Notes under the pieces: generated by a model
The model's input: only the letters and a program-made list of their open reading frames with translations
What the model was told of the DNA's origin: nothing
Databases searched by the model: none
Program-made: the position numbers and the translations under genes
Shown here: positions 43,945-56,009 of the stretch, in pieces
How the letters are laid out: the number at the start of each line of letters is the position of its first letter
How positions within the stretch are numbered: the first letter of the stretch is position 1
Assembly: GCF_032854445.1 (NCBI RefSeq)
Contig: NC_088300.1
Coordinates: forward strand, 43,579,682 to 43,643,681
DNA length: 64,000 nt
Direction of reading: 5' to 3'
Source of the DNA: Liolophura sinensis
Taxonomy: Eukaryota > Mollusca > Polyplacophora > Chitonida > Chitonidae

Positions 43945-46041
43945 CTATACAGAATTGTAAATATTTGTTCTCTGACCACGTGATCTCTGAAGTCGAAGAC
44001 GAGGGGGAGAGCTGTACAGATTGTTTGAGCAAGGGAACTGGTCAACCTCCTTCTGAAGTTTAGGTGGGCTGATCGGGACAAAAGGACACTCTGGAGGATT
44101 TGAACCCACGGTGTCACGTGACTCATCTGATAACAAGTCCGCTGCTTCTATGGACGGGAACGAAATCAAAGATGGTGTTGGTGATGTGCAAGGTGATGAA
44201 GTTCGTGAAGAGTGGCACGAGGACCCGGATGATGATGTTGAGATAATGGAAGTTTCTGAAGAGGCACGTGAGAGTTTCTTCCTCCTTTTCAACGTAAATA
44301 ACGTTTTGGTGATATCCGGGCTGTGACTTCTTTCCGAATCTGACGAAGCCTTTCTCTTGAGTGACTGTTCTCCCACTGCTAAGTCGTCATAGTCCGAAAC
44401 CCTAGACCGTGTGCGGGGGACTTTCAAACTCGTTGTCCACACGTCTTCCTCGCCGTTCTTTAGGAGCAGAGGCAGTGTGTACTTTCTGAATTCCTTCGTA
44501 TACAGATACTCAGTGAGCTTTTTGTACAATGTCGGCGCATTTCGATGACATTTCTGGAACGTTCTCGGGACTGGACAAAGGTCACCAATCATCCAGTATT
44601 GCGATTTAGGACACAAAGTTTCCAGCGAGTCTAATCTCGTCAAAGTTACAACTTTGCGGGAACATTTTCCAGATGCGGTCGTTTTGCCATGTCCATCCTG
44701 ACAGTCCACTTTGAATATTCCCGGAGTGATATATTTTACCTCGAGCACGGTGAGGCGCCCCCTGTCGTCATAACTAGCTGTGGCTGTCAGAACATCCACT
44801 ACAAGGTCATCAGGAGGACAGAGGTTTGGCGGATAAAATAACTCCGTGACTATGTTGGTAATCAGACTACGATATTGCACACCTTGTTGGCCTCGTTTGA
44901 TCTCACCGCTTGTGTCTACCTGTAAGGTAACATTGAGCCACACTGAAGGTTTCTCCACCATTTTCGCCGGGACTAAGTCTAATGCAGATGCACGGGATGG
45001 TGACATTGTGGCCGGTGTTTCTGGAGTTGACGTCCGTGGAAAGGTGTTTATGTCATCAGCCAGGCTTTTGTTACTGGATATGGGCAGAGCAGATTGTCTT
45101 GAATAAGGTACTTTTTTGTGGACATTGTCCTTCGGTATTTCCTGTAGCAAAGACACAGTTGACAAGAGGTCCAAGTTACTGAAATCTGTCAAACTAGCGG
45201 AATGTCTCTGAGAGTTAATACTGCTATTGGCAGAGGTGGGTCGAGATGTATCAAAGACCACACCAGCATTCGGGGAGTCCCTACTCTGCTGCACGGGCGC
45301 CGATGTCTCCACTGCACCATTCACGGGCGTCTGCAATGGTTGAGGATTGCTGGGGAATGCCGCAGGCGAATGGCTGAGGTAATTCACGTTGGAGCCCTGG
45401 ATTATCACACGGTGACACCCATCGGTTTTGGATAAAGCAGATCTGGAGTTGTAAGAAGCAAAGTTACCGAGTGTTGATGTCAGAGGCGAGATTTGAGAGG
45501 TCCACGATATTGGCGATGGTAAAATTGTCACGTGGGAGGCCTGGGGTTTAGGCGCAAGCGGCTTAGGAATTTGGCTGGGTGAAGTGGTTGGTACTGGTGA
45601 TGATGAGATGGCTTTGGACGCTGGCGTTGACATGGACGCCGGAGATGTTGAGATCTGTGGGACTGGCGTCTGTGGGAGTTTGTACGCTGGGATCTCATGG
45701 GATAATGATGTCACTGGGGTCTGAGCGGCCGGTAGCTGTAGTGATGAATTCTGATCAGGGTATGTCATGAAGGTCGATGACGACGATGATAAAGACGCTG
45801 GCAACGTGGATGTCACCGGAGCATGGAAAGGCGACAGAGTGTTATGCATCTGTGGATATAAGATGTACATCGGCTTGATTTGATCGCACTGCGCCATGGT
45901 GCGTGTATGGAGTCCAGTGCCGTATGTAGGGAAACCATGGAACCCATTGAAGTATTGATAAGGTACATGTGGAAATCCTGGTGTCTGAGGATACTGCATC
46001 ATGGGCAGTATTGTACGCCAGTCCTGTTCGTGGACTGCCAT
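43945..46041 (-). CDS. unrecognised nuclear-regulator-like protein, paralog B
   Basis: A single coding exon of 698 residues, starting at the ATG at 46041 (MAVHEQDW, similar to MECLPQDW of paralog A), just after an acceptor (tttctttaacag at 46050). The N-terminal 350 residues are rich in Pro, Ser, Thr and aromatic residues (YPQTPGFPHVPYQYFNGFHG). Residues about 361-535 (MVEKPSVWLNVTLQVDTSGE...LCPPDDLVVDVL...DSLETLCPKSQYWMIGDLCP...CHRNAPTLYKKLTEYLYTKE) are nearly identical to the domain in the gene at 37021-39807. Basic clusters (SLKRKAS, LKRRKKLSR) suggest nuclear location. The tail is Ser-rich and lacks the PLDLS motif of paralog A. The gene converges on paralog A with 4.1 kb between the stops. 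Inferred role: regulatory nuclear protein; the domain's function is unknown to me. Confidence 0.85.
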   Translation of the reverse strand: MAVHEQDWRTILPMMQYPQTPGFPHVPYQYFNGFHGFPTYGTGLHTRTMAQCDQIKPMYILYPQMHNTLSPFHAPVTSTLPASLSSSSSTFMTYPDQNSSLQLPAAQTPVTSLSHEIPAYKLPQTPVPQISTSPASMSTPASKAISSSPVPTTSPSQIPKPLAPKPQASHVTILPSPISWTSQISPLTSTLGNFASYNSRSALSKTDGCHRVIIQGSNVNYLSHSPAAFPSNPQPLQTPVNGAVETSAPVQQSRDSPNAGVVFDTSRPTSANSSINSQRHSASLTDFSNLDLLSTVSLLQEIPKDNVHKKVPYSRQSALPISSNKSLADDINTFPRTSTPETPATMSPSRASALDLVPAKMVEKPSVWLNVTLQVDTSGEIKRGQQGVQYRSLITNIVTELFYPPNLCPPDDLVVDVLTATASYDDRGRLTVLEVKYITPGIFKVDCQDGHGKTTASGKCSRKVVTLTRLDSLETLCPKSQYWMIGDLCPVPRTFQKCHRNAPTLYKKLTEYLYTKEFRKYTLPLLLKNGEEDVWTTSLKVPRTRSRVSDYDDLAVGEQSLKRKASSDSERSHSPDITKTLFTLKRRKKLSRASSETSIISTSSSGSSCHSSRTSSPCTSPTPSLISFPSIEAADLLSDESRDTVGSNPPECPFVPISPPKLQKEVDQFPCSNNLYSSPPRLRLQRSRGQRTNIYNSV

Positions 46042-46048
46042 GGGCTTA

Positions 46049-47688
46049 TCTGTTAAAGAAAAAATGGATATACATTTGTAAATATGAAGTGTACACCTAT
46101 ATTTATAATATTTGTGCCAACTATGCTCACGTCATTAAAACGAATGTTATCGTATTAGTTACAAGACATTATTATAGTGAAAAAAAACTATACAACAGTC
46201 AACATCGGCTGAGTTGTATTTTTATAGGACTCATGAATTCACGATAAAACTGATTCTCACTCTAGGTAAAACTATATTGACTTCTTCGGCTTTCAGGCAA
46301 GCTGACTAAAATTGTATGATCTTTACTGATAATCGATAGGTTCTTTAACCATTGAAACTATATAGTCCCTGTGGTGATTTGCCCAGCTGAGACACTATAG
46401 AATATTTACATTTGGCTTTAGACTCAGATTTGGGACAGTGGTTATGCCACAGTGGTCAGTGGTGTGTAACAGCTGGTGCATGCTCGCAACACAGGTGGTC
46501 AGAGCTGTTACACGTGGAGACAGTGTCTCACTGTTAGGGGAAATATAGCAGATGGATTCACCTTTTTTACATTATTTAATTGGTGTTTTACACCCTCCTT
46601 ACAAAGTGGACATTAACCATCAACTCAGCAGACATTTTACGCAGGGAACATTTCTTGGTTCTGCAGGCATAGACTATATGCTACACATAATAGTATATAG
46701 CAACATTTCTGTCGCATCATGCGTATGATTACCACAAGCGACACACTGAGCTGTCATGTTAATTAACAGTTTTAACCTGTCAAATCAACCTAAATCTACA
46801 TGTCATACTAATACTGTATCAACTGCGAGTAAGGTTGAGCAATCTAAATACACTCATAATGTTGATACAAATGTTTTGCGTGCATCTATACCAGTACACA
46901 GGTCAATCAGAAGGCCATGTTTAGTGCACTCTGCGGTGGTATATTACACGAATTTTGCCCTGATTGAATTTCCTCCTTTCGACACTCTCTACACATGTTA
47001 TACACAGCCACATACTGATCTTGAACTGTTCAGAATATTGATGTTAATAATTGGGTATATTTTAATAATTTGGTAACTCAAATGCATCAATACGGTGAAA
47101 ACAAAATTATGCATCACTTAATTTTTAAGTTTTTAATTCTGGTCGCCGTCGTATAAATGAAATATCCTCGAGTACAACATAAAACAACAATCAAATAAAC
47201 AAATAAAAGTTGGACAGAATATTTCAGGATTAAAATCAAGTTTATAAAACATTGGGGATGATTAACTGCTTTAACTCACCAATACATATTAAACAACTGC
47301 GAGTACATGTTCTATAAATTAGGCTTGGGGCCCTTCTATTTGTGCTTGTGCCGTACTTGGCGTACTGCAAGTGTGAACGACTGCAGGGGCCGGTGCATAC
47401 ATATACAGTAGAAACTGCGGGCAGCGAAATGAATCACTGAAATCCTGCCAACACATAATGATATTAAGTCTCTGTTGTCCATTGTGACAGTGACAGAAAA
47501 CGTACGTAGGCCTACATTTTCACACTCCAGACTCCTTGATTTACACATACCGTCAATGTATGTGTTACAGCACTAAGCATACTTGCCGTCAGATACACAC
47601 AGACAACATAGCTGGGTCAAAATGACAGCTACAGCTGTATATAGCAGGAAGATGGCCTAGTCTACGGCATTGTACACAATGACTTACC
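46049..47688 (-). other. probable 5' untranslated intron of paralog B
   Basis: A strong minus-strand donor (GCCTTGAAG|gtaagtcatt) ends a candidate 5' exon at 47688, and the coding exon starts at 46049 behind ctttaacag. The pairing is inferred; it mirrors the layout of paralog A. The intron holds a SINE tail at 47140-47212. Confidence 0.45.
47140..47212 (+). mobile_element. SINE family 1 tail only
   Basis: tggtcgccgtcgtataaatg, aaatatcctcgagtacaac, then caatcaaataaacaaataaa. Confidence 0.85.
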
Positions 47689-47739
47689 TTCAAGGCTGCT
47701 GTAGGTTATGGATTGATCAATTCAGGCTATTGGTGCTGA

Positions 47740-48000
47740 TGTGATCACAGGCAAATGTCTGTCTTATCTGGCTATCATCTTGAGACTCTTCTGTTTTAAA
47801 TATCGCCTGGTGCCCCGGCCGGGTATCGTCTCTACCTGATCACCTCGTGAACGGACACGTCCTCCCGCCCCTACACACCCGTTATTGCCAGCCACGCTAA
47901 GCGGCCTTTTCTTCCGCACTCGTCATGGGGGGAGAATCAGCGAGGAGAGTTTGCTGATCTAACCCAGGGGGGCGTGTACCGTCCCGGTGACTACAGCTCA
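47740..48000 (-). promoter_or_regulatory. possible promoter region of paralog B
   Basis: A locally GC- and CpG-richer stretch (gccccggccgggtatcgtct, cctcccgcccctacacaccc) just upstream of the candidate 5' exon. No TATA box was assigned. Inference from position and composition. Confidence 0.3.
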
Positions 48001-48410
48001 CTTGTTTGTATCCAACACAAAGACGACTGAAACATGTGTTTCTGCTATCACGGACACAATTTTTTTAATCCGTTAACAGCTGCGATCTATGGCCAGCTCA
48101 AAGCTAAATATCGTAATTAATTTATATACCGGTATATAGAATATATACATATTATATTTAAATTTTAAAAACAATAATTTGTCCATGCACATACGCCTTT
48201 GTTTTATTGTCTTGTTTCTCACGAAATTGGTTTGAGTGGGAGAATTAAGGCACAGTAAAAAATAATTGTCCTAAAAGTGTGTATATAAAACAGAATTATA
48301 CAGCATAATAGTAAATAACCAAAAGAAACTTACAAAACTTACATATTTGATGCATACCCAAGGTTTTGCAGATTTTTTTCTTCAGTTGCATATAATACTT
48401 TTGAACATAT

Positions 48411-48560
48411 ATTTATTCATTTGATTGGTGTTTTACGCCGTATTCAAGAATATTTCACTTATACGACGGCGGCCAGCATTATGGTGGGAGGAAACCGGGC
48501 AGAGCCCGGGGGAAACCCACGACCATCCACAGGTTGCTGGAAGACCTTCCACATATGGCC
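48411..48560 (-). mobile_element. SINE family 1, 5'-truncated, reverse
   Basis: tatttattcatttgattggt through gacggcggccagcattatgg to gctggaagaccttccacata. Confidence 0.9.
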
Positions 48561-48964
48561 GGATACTCATGTATACGTATATACACCATGTATAAACATG
48601 GAATTATGAATGAATTACAAGCGTCTTTCAGTGCCTCATACACATACGTATGACCTTATGTATAGGCCTAACGCATCGCACACTGGGGAACTTTGGCATC
48701 AAAACTCTATGATTAAATCTACGTCTCTATACAGATATGCTATATATTGTGTAAACATGAGTTCATGTACCTACTAAATCACATCAAAACCACCTACTAA
48801 ATCACATACAAAACCTCTTGTCTGTGATTGTAAGATGCTAAATACATAAGCAAACAACTACAGGCTGGTCACGGATACGACGAATGTCCTTTTTGGCCAC
48901 TTGACTGACCTTTGGTCTAGCAGAGCTATCGCAGCCATTGCAAATTAGACCCCATAATGTTTAA

Positions 48965-49262
48965 TTGGAAGCACAGTTAGTGTGGACGTGAAATGGCTGT
49001 GCAGTGACCAGGCTACAACCTTTGGCAGCACAGTTAGTGTGGACGTGAAATGGCTGTGCAATGACCAGACTACAACCTTTGGCACCACAGTTAGTGTGGA
49101 CGCGAAATGGCTGTGCAGTGACCAGGCTACAACCTTTGCCAGCACAGTTAGTGTGGACGTGAAATGGCTGTGCAGTGACCAGACTACAACCTTTGCCAGC
49201 ACAGTTAGTGTGGACGTGAAATGGCTGTGTTGTGACCAGACTACAACCTTTGCCAGCACAGT
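48965..49262. repeat. 57-bp tandem repeat
   Basis: Five full copies and part of a sixth of agcacagttagtgtggacgt plus gaaatggctgtgcagtgacc plus aggctacaacctttggc, with exact 57-bp steps (48971, 49028, 49085, 49142, 49199). It is open in several frames on both strands because 57 is a multiple of three. Confidence 0.94.
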
Positions 49263-49711
49263 CAGAACGTCTCACAGATCACATGACGTGAATATTCATC
49301 TTACAAACGGCTGATTCATGACAATGTAAAGAAGACAGAACAAATCATGTCAGCGTACCAATTTACAACACATACACGGTTATAAGCTCTGGGCTGCATG
49401 TCAGTGGTGGGATATTAAAACATCAATCAGCGAGTGCAACAGTTATTTAGAAATGTCAAATAACGCATGGCAATTATGTACGTTGTCAGAGTAATTACTT
49501 TCAAACAGCTTTGATAAGCAAACAGCCCTTCACGACCAATCGAGATCTGACGTATGCATGGTGTTATATATATGTATATGTATGATATGTATGTTTCATA
49601 TTTTAATCGATCGCGTCACCAGTTTTGTTTATACTGATATATGACATGATGCTCTTGTATATAACTGACAAGAGAATGAACTGGTACATTATATACATAA
49701 TATACATACAT

Positions 49712-49866
49712 ATATATAAGCTCATGCTGGCTTCCTCTCCGGTATTAGGTGGGAAGATGTGTGCTCTGGTTCCCTCCCACCATAATGCTGACCGCCGTAG
49801 TATATGTGAAATATTCTTGAGTACGGCGTAAAACACCAATCAAATAAATAAATAAATAAATAAATA
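49712..49866 (+). mobile_element. SINE family 1, 5'-truncated with internal deletion
   Basis: agctcatgctggcttcctct, then ggttccctcccaccataatg, gtgaaatattcttgagtacg, and a tail of six ataa units. Confidence 0.9.
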
Positions 49867-52430
49867 TGTGTGTGTGCGAAGATATTTTACAGGGTGTAAT
49901 TAAAACCCTTGGTCAAAAGATAATCAATCTGAGAAAATGTGATAGGGTTTTTTTCAGACAGGAAGTTCAAACTGTATGATTTAGCTGTATATGTAAAAAC
50001 AAAGTGGAAATCAATTTAAAGATGTGTATATAAACAATCAAAATATCATGCCCTTGAAGGTAAATATTCGTGTTATTCCATCAGATTTTTGCTCATTTTT
50101 TTTTAAAAAACTTAATTTAAAGAAGACTCACAGAGACACTTATTCGTACATGTACACTTATATAATATTGGAATGATATCGTTCTTGCATATATTGTAAA
50201 GTAGCGCGGAGGTTTTTGTTATAATTTTCTGTTTTAACGTTTTGAATTGCAAATGTTTGGTTGACACCACATGTATATTCCAAAGTGTACCAACTTCCAG
50301 TGATTAAAGCTGTTCGATGTGATAAGGGGCTTGCTATCTAGGCCTATCGCTACATGTATATTTCAGAGACTTCAACATTAACATATTTCATTCTGAATGT
50401 TTAATAGTAAATCTTAAATCATATAGAAATCTCAAATTCTGATCTGTTAATAGGTTAAGCCCATTTAAGCTGAGTATTAATTTTCACGTATTTAAACCAG
50501 TATTGTACATCAGTCATAGGCCTAATCCCTGTTGTGCACTAGTTAACACTAGGCTAAATGGGCGTGGAACCATGCATTGTGTATACATACTCGGGATTAT
50601 ATCCTGCATGTCAGGTAAGCAGTTTGGGTCTCAACCGTTTGTCTAACACGGCGTCCATATATATTCTATACAAACAATATTGACGCCAAACTGACATGTC
50701 ACAGGTTTTTTTCCCTTTCACATGCATGTGGACTCACGAACGAAATCCAAGAAGTACGCAACATCCTTTACCTCTGTGTAGTTGTTGTCACAAATGTACA
50801 TCACTCACAACATTGCAAGTGTTTTAAAAATCGAAAGACGAGACGAACAAGTCCGATATACAGTCCAGGTTTATCAATTATCTCAGGCAAACTAAACCCA
50901 AAAGTGATCAGTATCTGTTAGACCATTTAAAGCTCTCTCCCCTCCCCTCCCCTCTCCCCTCCCCTCTCCACCCCATTGCACCCCAACAGAGCTAACCAGT
51001 AAATCAGTTGAATTCTGTGATATTAATATGGTCTTCATGCACATAACTGATAATAAATGTTCAGTAAAGGCAGGTTCAGTTTTCAAATGAATCCCAATAT
51101 TTGTGTGGGATATTGGCGACAATTAAAGTATTTCGGCTATTCATTTAGGTGGAAATTTTGAAGGAAAAGACGTTTGTAGGCAAGGTTTGGGCATGGGGTA
51201 GGGGTGGTGAAGTAAATGAACATGTATACCTCTGAGCAGCTAACCTACGACACTAATTTGAGGATACATTTAACAAATTCGCTGAGAACTCAGCCATACA
51301 TCGGAAATACAAGATTAGACTGACATAGTATGAATGCATGCAAGAAGGTAAAAATCTCTCTTCTTACATCACCTGGGATTAAGATATCTTAATCTCAGAT
51401 ACGACTTAAATGACCGCTAGGCTCCTAAATACAAAGCCGAAAATTATTAATTTCCATGAAAGCTGCTTGTACTATACAGCACAAGACTGAAGTAAGTCGA
51501 GGAAACTGTAAATATTGCAATGCTCGTATAAAGACCTACTGAAAGTATGTCCATAGTCTCTATGCAGTATACCCACTACTCCAGCTACCATGTCAATGCC
51601 ACCATTCATTTATACCAGAAATGCACGCCAATGAAGAATAGTAAGAATGGATATACATGTACATGTAGAATTGCTATAAACGCTATAGGCTTTTGTACAA
51701 TTTCTGATGTATGGACATCTATGGAAAACCCTAAGCTCATGACTGAGCGAGAACTGTACAACTATCGCCATCCTATTTTCCATTGACAATCTGTACTGAC
51801 CATTGTGACTTTGCTGGTTGAAGTAACAAAAGTACTGAAAAAGTTTATTGGTGCAAGAACATTGTCAGCATTTAGAGATAGTGCAGCAACGGTACAGGTA
51901 GTCAGTATTTTCCAACCTTCCATCGGTAAACAATAATTGAGACATACGAGATCGCCAATTCTAGCTTTGTACATTTTCCTGCATACACTTTTCCCAAGCA
52001 ATGGGGACATGCCCAAGTTTCGGTGAACGCTGTTCCTTTGTAATACGGGAGGAATGCACTACCAGTTTGTTGTACTGTTATCGCAAATGCCTGAATTAAG
52101 AACTGACTACACAGCTTTGGTAGCAATAAATGTAGGCGGCAAAGGTTCGCTGTTGTCCAGTTTCATTGTTTACTCATGATTAGCTACCCCTGTAAACATT
52201 ATTCATTTGAGTGTCAAAAATGTTGAAAAAGGATACATTAATCTGAGTAATATGGCGCTTAAAACCACTAAATAATGAGGTTGCTTGGATGCATTTTTCC
52301 CGCCAACACTAGGTGGTCTCTGCCGAATTACGCCATACAAGTCCAACCTCCACGAGCTGTCAGACCTTCGCCATTTAGTTTAGTGTTAAAAAGAAAGCTA
52401 ACGTAGTGGTAATAAGTTTATCGACTTTCT
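49867..52430. other. intergenic, AT-rich
   Basis: No coding exon seen. A pyrimidine tract of repeated ctcccctcccct lies at 50936-50978. Confidence 0.5.
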
Positions 52431-52437
52431 CCACGAA

Positions 52438-52530
52438 ATGGTTTGCTGTTCTGCATACGATTGCAAACAAATCGTTGAAGAATCGAGGAGTTGGTTTTTA
52501 TGGGTCTATTGGTGAGAATCACCAGAGACC
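52438..52530 (+). pseudogene. possible THAP-domain scrap
   Basis: The ATG at 52438 reads MVCCSAYDCKQIVEESRSWF and then stops within a few codons. The start resembles the N-terminus of THAP zinc fingers (C-x4-C with SAY). No further THAP residues or transposase sequence can be followed, so this is a remnant at most, or chance. Confidence 0.3.
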
Positions 52531-53154
52531 CATTATAGAGGCATGAAAAAATGTGAAGAAATTGCCGGAAGTAGTTTCACCCAAGCACGACGTGTAAGTG
52601 CACGTAACGAAATAGATCGTGTGTTATGGTCAAATATTAGCTTCCTTTTGCGATGTTTTCTTCATTGTTTTGTTGGGATTTATATGCTATGATTATGCAC
52701 TGACTAAAATTTTTAATTATGTTTCGTGGCGTGCTTTCATTTATTATTCGTTTAGTTTCGTGTCACGAAAGGTTATTGAATGCGCTTGCGCTATTTTGAG
52801 GATCGTGAAGGTAAATGTCACAGACCAGTCGTGGTATAAAATGCAGACTACGACCAAGAAACTTGGTGTCGCTAAAGCACTCGTCCGCACAATAAACATG
52901 TAGTTTTCAACATACGTCACATTGCTCAGGACTGTCTATAGCGTAGCAAACACAGCATCTTATTATAAAGAAAGAATATAGACAAAGTTTCATGATACAT
53001 AGTGGAATAATTAAAGTTTTATTCTTCATATTCTCTAACAAAATAAAAAAACAAAAAAAAACAAAAAAAAAACACACAGGATTTTCCGCGTTGGTCAGAG
53101 AGCACATTTACAGTGCCGTGTTTCACCTATACATGTGCAAGAAACAAAAAGCGC

Positions 53155-53233
53155 CCTGTTAAGTGGGATTATCAGTTAATTTGATACACCCGATACATCC
53201 TGTTAAGTGGGATTATCAGTTAATTTGATACAC
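53155..53233. repeat. direct duplication of about 42 bp
   Basis: cctgttaagtgggattatca plus gttaatttgatacacc occurs twice in tandem, with almost no changes. Confidence 0.9.
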
Positions 53234-53239
53234 CTGAAA

Positions 53240-55500
53240 TCAGGTAGGCCTGTATCGTTTTACCTTGATCAGTGAAATATACCAATCAATATATTGAGGA
53301 TTTAGTGTTTGATTATATACGAAATGGTTAGAATTTTAATCAGGTTTTGAAAGAGGATGTGCTAAATAACTTGTTAAACAATTCACTTGAAACTTCAATT
53401 AAGAAATCTAGTTTGGACACTATTATAAACGACTTCAGTTAGTCAAGTACTAATTAAGCAAACTGTACATTCATCAGTAAACAACATAATCAAATAATGT
53501 TGGATTTAAAAAACAAACAGTCTGAAACAAAATTGAGTGATAAAATTGTTATTTCTGGAGAAATGTATTCTCATTGATAACTCAACAGAACTTTTACTCT
53601 TCATCAATTCCTCATGACATAACATTTTTTTCTGGAATATACCCATTCTAAACCGGCGGCTAAAATCAGCCATACTGGAATATGTTTTCCCGCTTACCTA
53701 AGTTCCCACCTAAGTTAATATTTAATAAGTTTAAATAAATAAACAGTTTATCAATAACACTAAGACATATGGACAAGTTTTAGTCCAGTTTTTAGTGCGA
53801 TTTCACAAGTCACAGGTATGGAAGCTGACAAGTCTTAATGCAAATTCTGAAATGCACTATAACCAGATTCATGGGCGGTTTACAGTTATCATGATCTGGG
53901 ACTAATATCCACATTAGAACTAGTCATGACACGCTATGACCAGCCTAACTGTATTATTTATTTTTTCGCATAATTACAATGTATTTTCAACAAGTATCAA
54001 CATAAACTGAAATATCCTCTACTTTCTTTAAATAGCGTACTCTAATTCAGATTCAGATCTTTCCATTCGAATTTATTATACAATTGACAGAAAAAAAAAA
54101 CAATTTTTTTGGTGAAATTTCCTCATACATTAGACCTGTGCACTTATTAAAGCATAATATTGTATCCTATACCCACAGTAGAAAGGCATTTCAATTTTTT
54201 ACTGTGATATAACATATTCAGCTGTGATACTAGTCAGTACACATACACACTGTAATGTTAAATTCTACCACAGACAAAACCACTGTGCATGAAACAAACA
54301 ATTAACTTGAAACAATTACATGATATGGCACTGTCTACAGTTTAGCACGCGCTTGAGATTGTGGCATCAGAAATTCATTAGATTTGATCCCTGGTTCATA
54401 CAGATTTGATCCCTGGTTCATACAGATTTGATCCCAAGCTCATACAGATTTTATTCCAAACTCACACAAAACCCATGTTGGCAAATACATTTTCCAAACT
54501 CTGTAATACGATGGTGGTAGTGTAAGTTGAGGTAACTACAGCAGAAAGCACCACTATGTTTAACATCATCAGTTTGACTTTGATGTTGCTATACCTGTAG
54601 TCTACACTGACCCAAGACATGCTAATTCTACAATGTCACCATTTATCCACAATTATTATTATTTTTTTTCACAAAAAATAGTAACGATTATACATACTGT
54701 ACATATAATCTACAATATAGTGAAGTTTTAACAAAGGATGGCCCATAATGTTAATATTATTCATTACAAATGTGTACATCTTTCAAAAATCACTAATGAA
54801 ATTACTAAATTATTGTCATTTAAACTATTTAAATCAACAATTTTCTTTAACAACAACCCAAAATAGCCTAATAATTTTAATTACCAAAGACAAAATTACT
54901 GAAATACCATTTTGATTGGTCATGGAATGAAAACTACAACAATAAAATATTCTTAACAAATTTAAATGCTAAAAAAATATATAATGATAAATATGTGATA
55001 AAATTTTTATACAAAAAGAATAAAAAAAGTAAATGAAGACAGAACACAGCCTTTCTCCAAACCTGTTTCATTGAGCTCATGAAAACATTCGTGAAGATTA
55101 TAAAATGCACTTATTAATAAATAAATAACGTCACATGAAAAAAAAAAACATAGTAAAAATAAAACAAGAAAGTAAATTTCAATTTGTGCATGTTAATGTC
55201 ATGTTAATGAAAGCATAAACATTAGGATATCAAAAATCCTATACAGGAAAAATTCTATACAAATAAGAATGTGAGACATATATAAATAATTGTACAAGTA
55301 GATCTGTACATGTAGGAATGGTTTTAATAGACTCAGTCAACTGACATTTCTTATCACAGACTCAGGACCAATGGTTGTACAAGGACGGTGTCCAACACAG
55401 GACAATATAAGATAACATCACAAATATACATTGTAAACATTACATAAATAGTGTATAAAACACATGTTTTTTATAAAGATATACACAAATGTAAACTTGT
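53240..55500. other. AT-rich non-coding region
   Basis: A small 24-bp repeat (gatttgatccctggttcata) lies at 54383-54455. Nothing else recognised. The right end may include 3' sequence of the LOXHD1-like gene. Confidence 0.5.
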
Positions 55501-55509
55501 CTTTGTATT

Positions 55510-55680
55510 TGGTTGTGATATACATGTAATCAAACATGCAATACAATAATGTGATTGTGATATACATGTAATCAAACATGCAATGCATTAATGTGATTGT
55601 GATATACATGTAATCAAACATGCAATGCAATAATGTGATTGTGATATACATGTAAACACACATGCAATACAATAATGTGA
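55510..55680. repeat. 42-bp tandem repeat
   Basis: Four copies of gtgatatacatgtaatcaaa plus catgcaatgcaataatgtga plus tt, just downstream of the LOXHD1-like stop codon, possibly within its 3' untranslated region. Confidence 0.9.
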
Positions 55681-55737
55681 CTGGACATTAACTATACTTA
55701 TACAGTTTTGATATTTGGTTTTAATCATCATAATGGA

Positions 55738-55743
55738 TTTTAT
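55738..55743 (-). promoter_or_regulatory. possible polyadenylation signal of the LOXHD1-like gene
   Basis: AATAAA on the minus strand, about 82 bases past the stop. One of several AT-rich candidates. Confidence 0.3.
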
Positions 55744-55824
55744 TCATCTAAAATATACACATCTACACTATTCCATTTGTGGCATTTCATAAAAAAACAC
55801 TTGGCAAGTTTAAAAGTGAAGATC

Positions 55825-56009
55825 TCAGTCGATCTGGGGCAGTAGGACTCTGGCAATTTCTCCGTCGCCTTTCTTGCGGTCAAGCCACTGATGACAAGGA
55901 AAGACTGTCTTCGAGTTAGTGGCCATATTGATCACCTCCACCTTCTCTAGAAACCAGCCAGCGCCCAGACCAGCATTGTCATGCTCAATGTATAACTTGG
56001 TTAACTCCC
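55825..56009 (-). CDS. LOXHD1: LOXHD1-like last exon
   Basis: Acceptor gttgattgacag. Reads [20 protein letters not shown]...[20 protein letters not shown]...LPQID then TGA. It is the second half of PLAT domain 4, with the standard FPCxxWL. Phase 1 in. Confidence 0.92.

Noticed and set aside
36919..46041. Assignment of the paralog pair to Runt, p53-like, BEN or grainyhead families
   Set aside because: The conserved block lacks the signature residues of each of these as I know them; left unnamed.
48945..49314. Frames of about 105 residues open on both strands
   Set aside because: A 57-bp repeat with no stop in several frames; nothing suggests translation.
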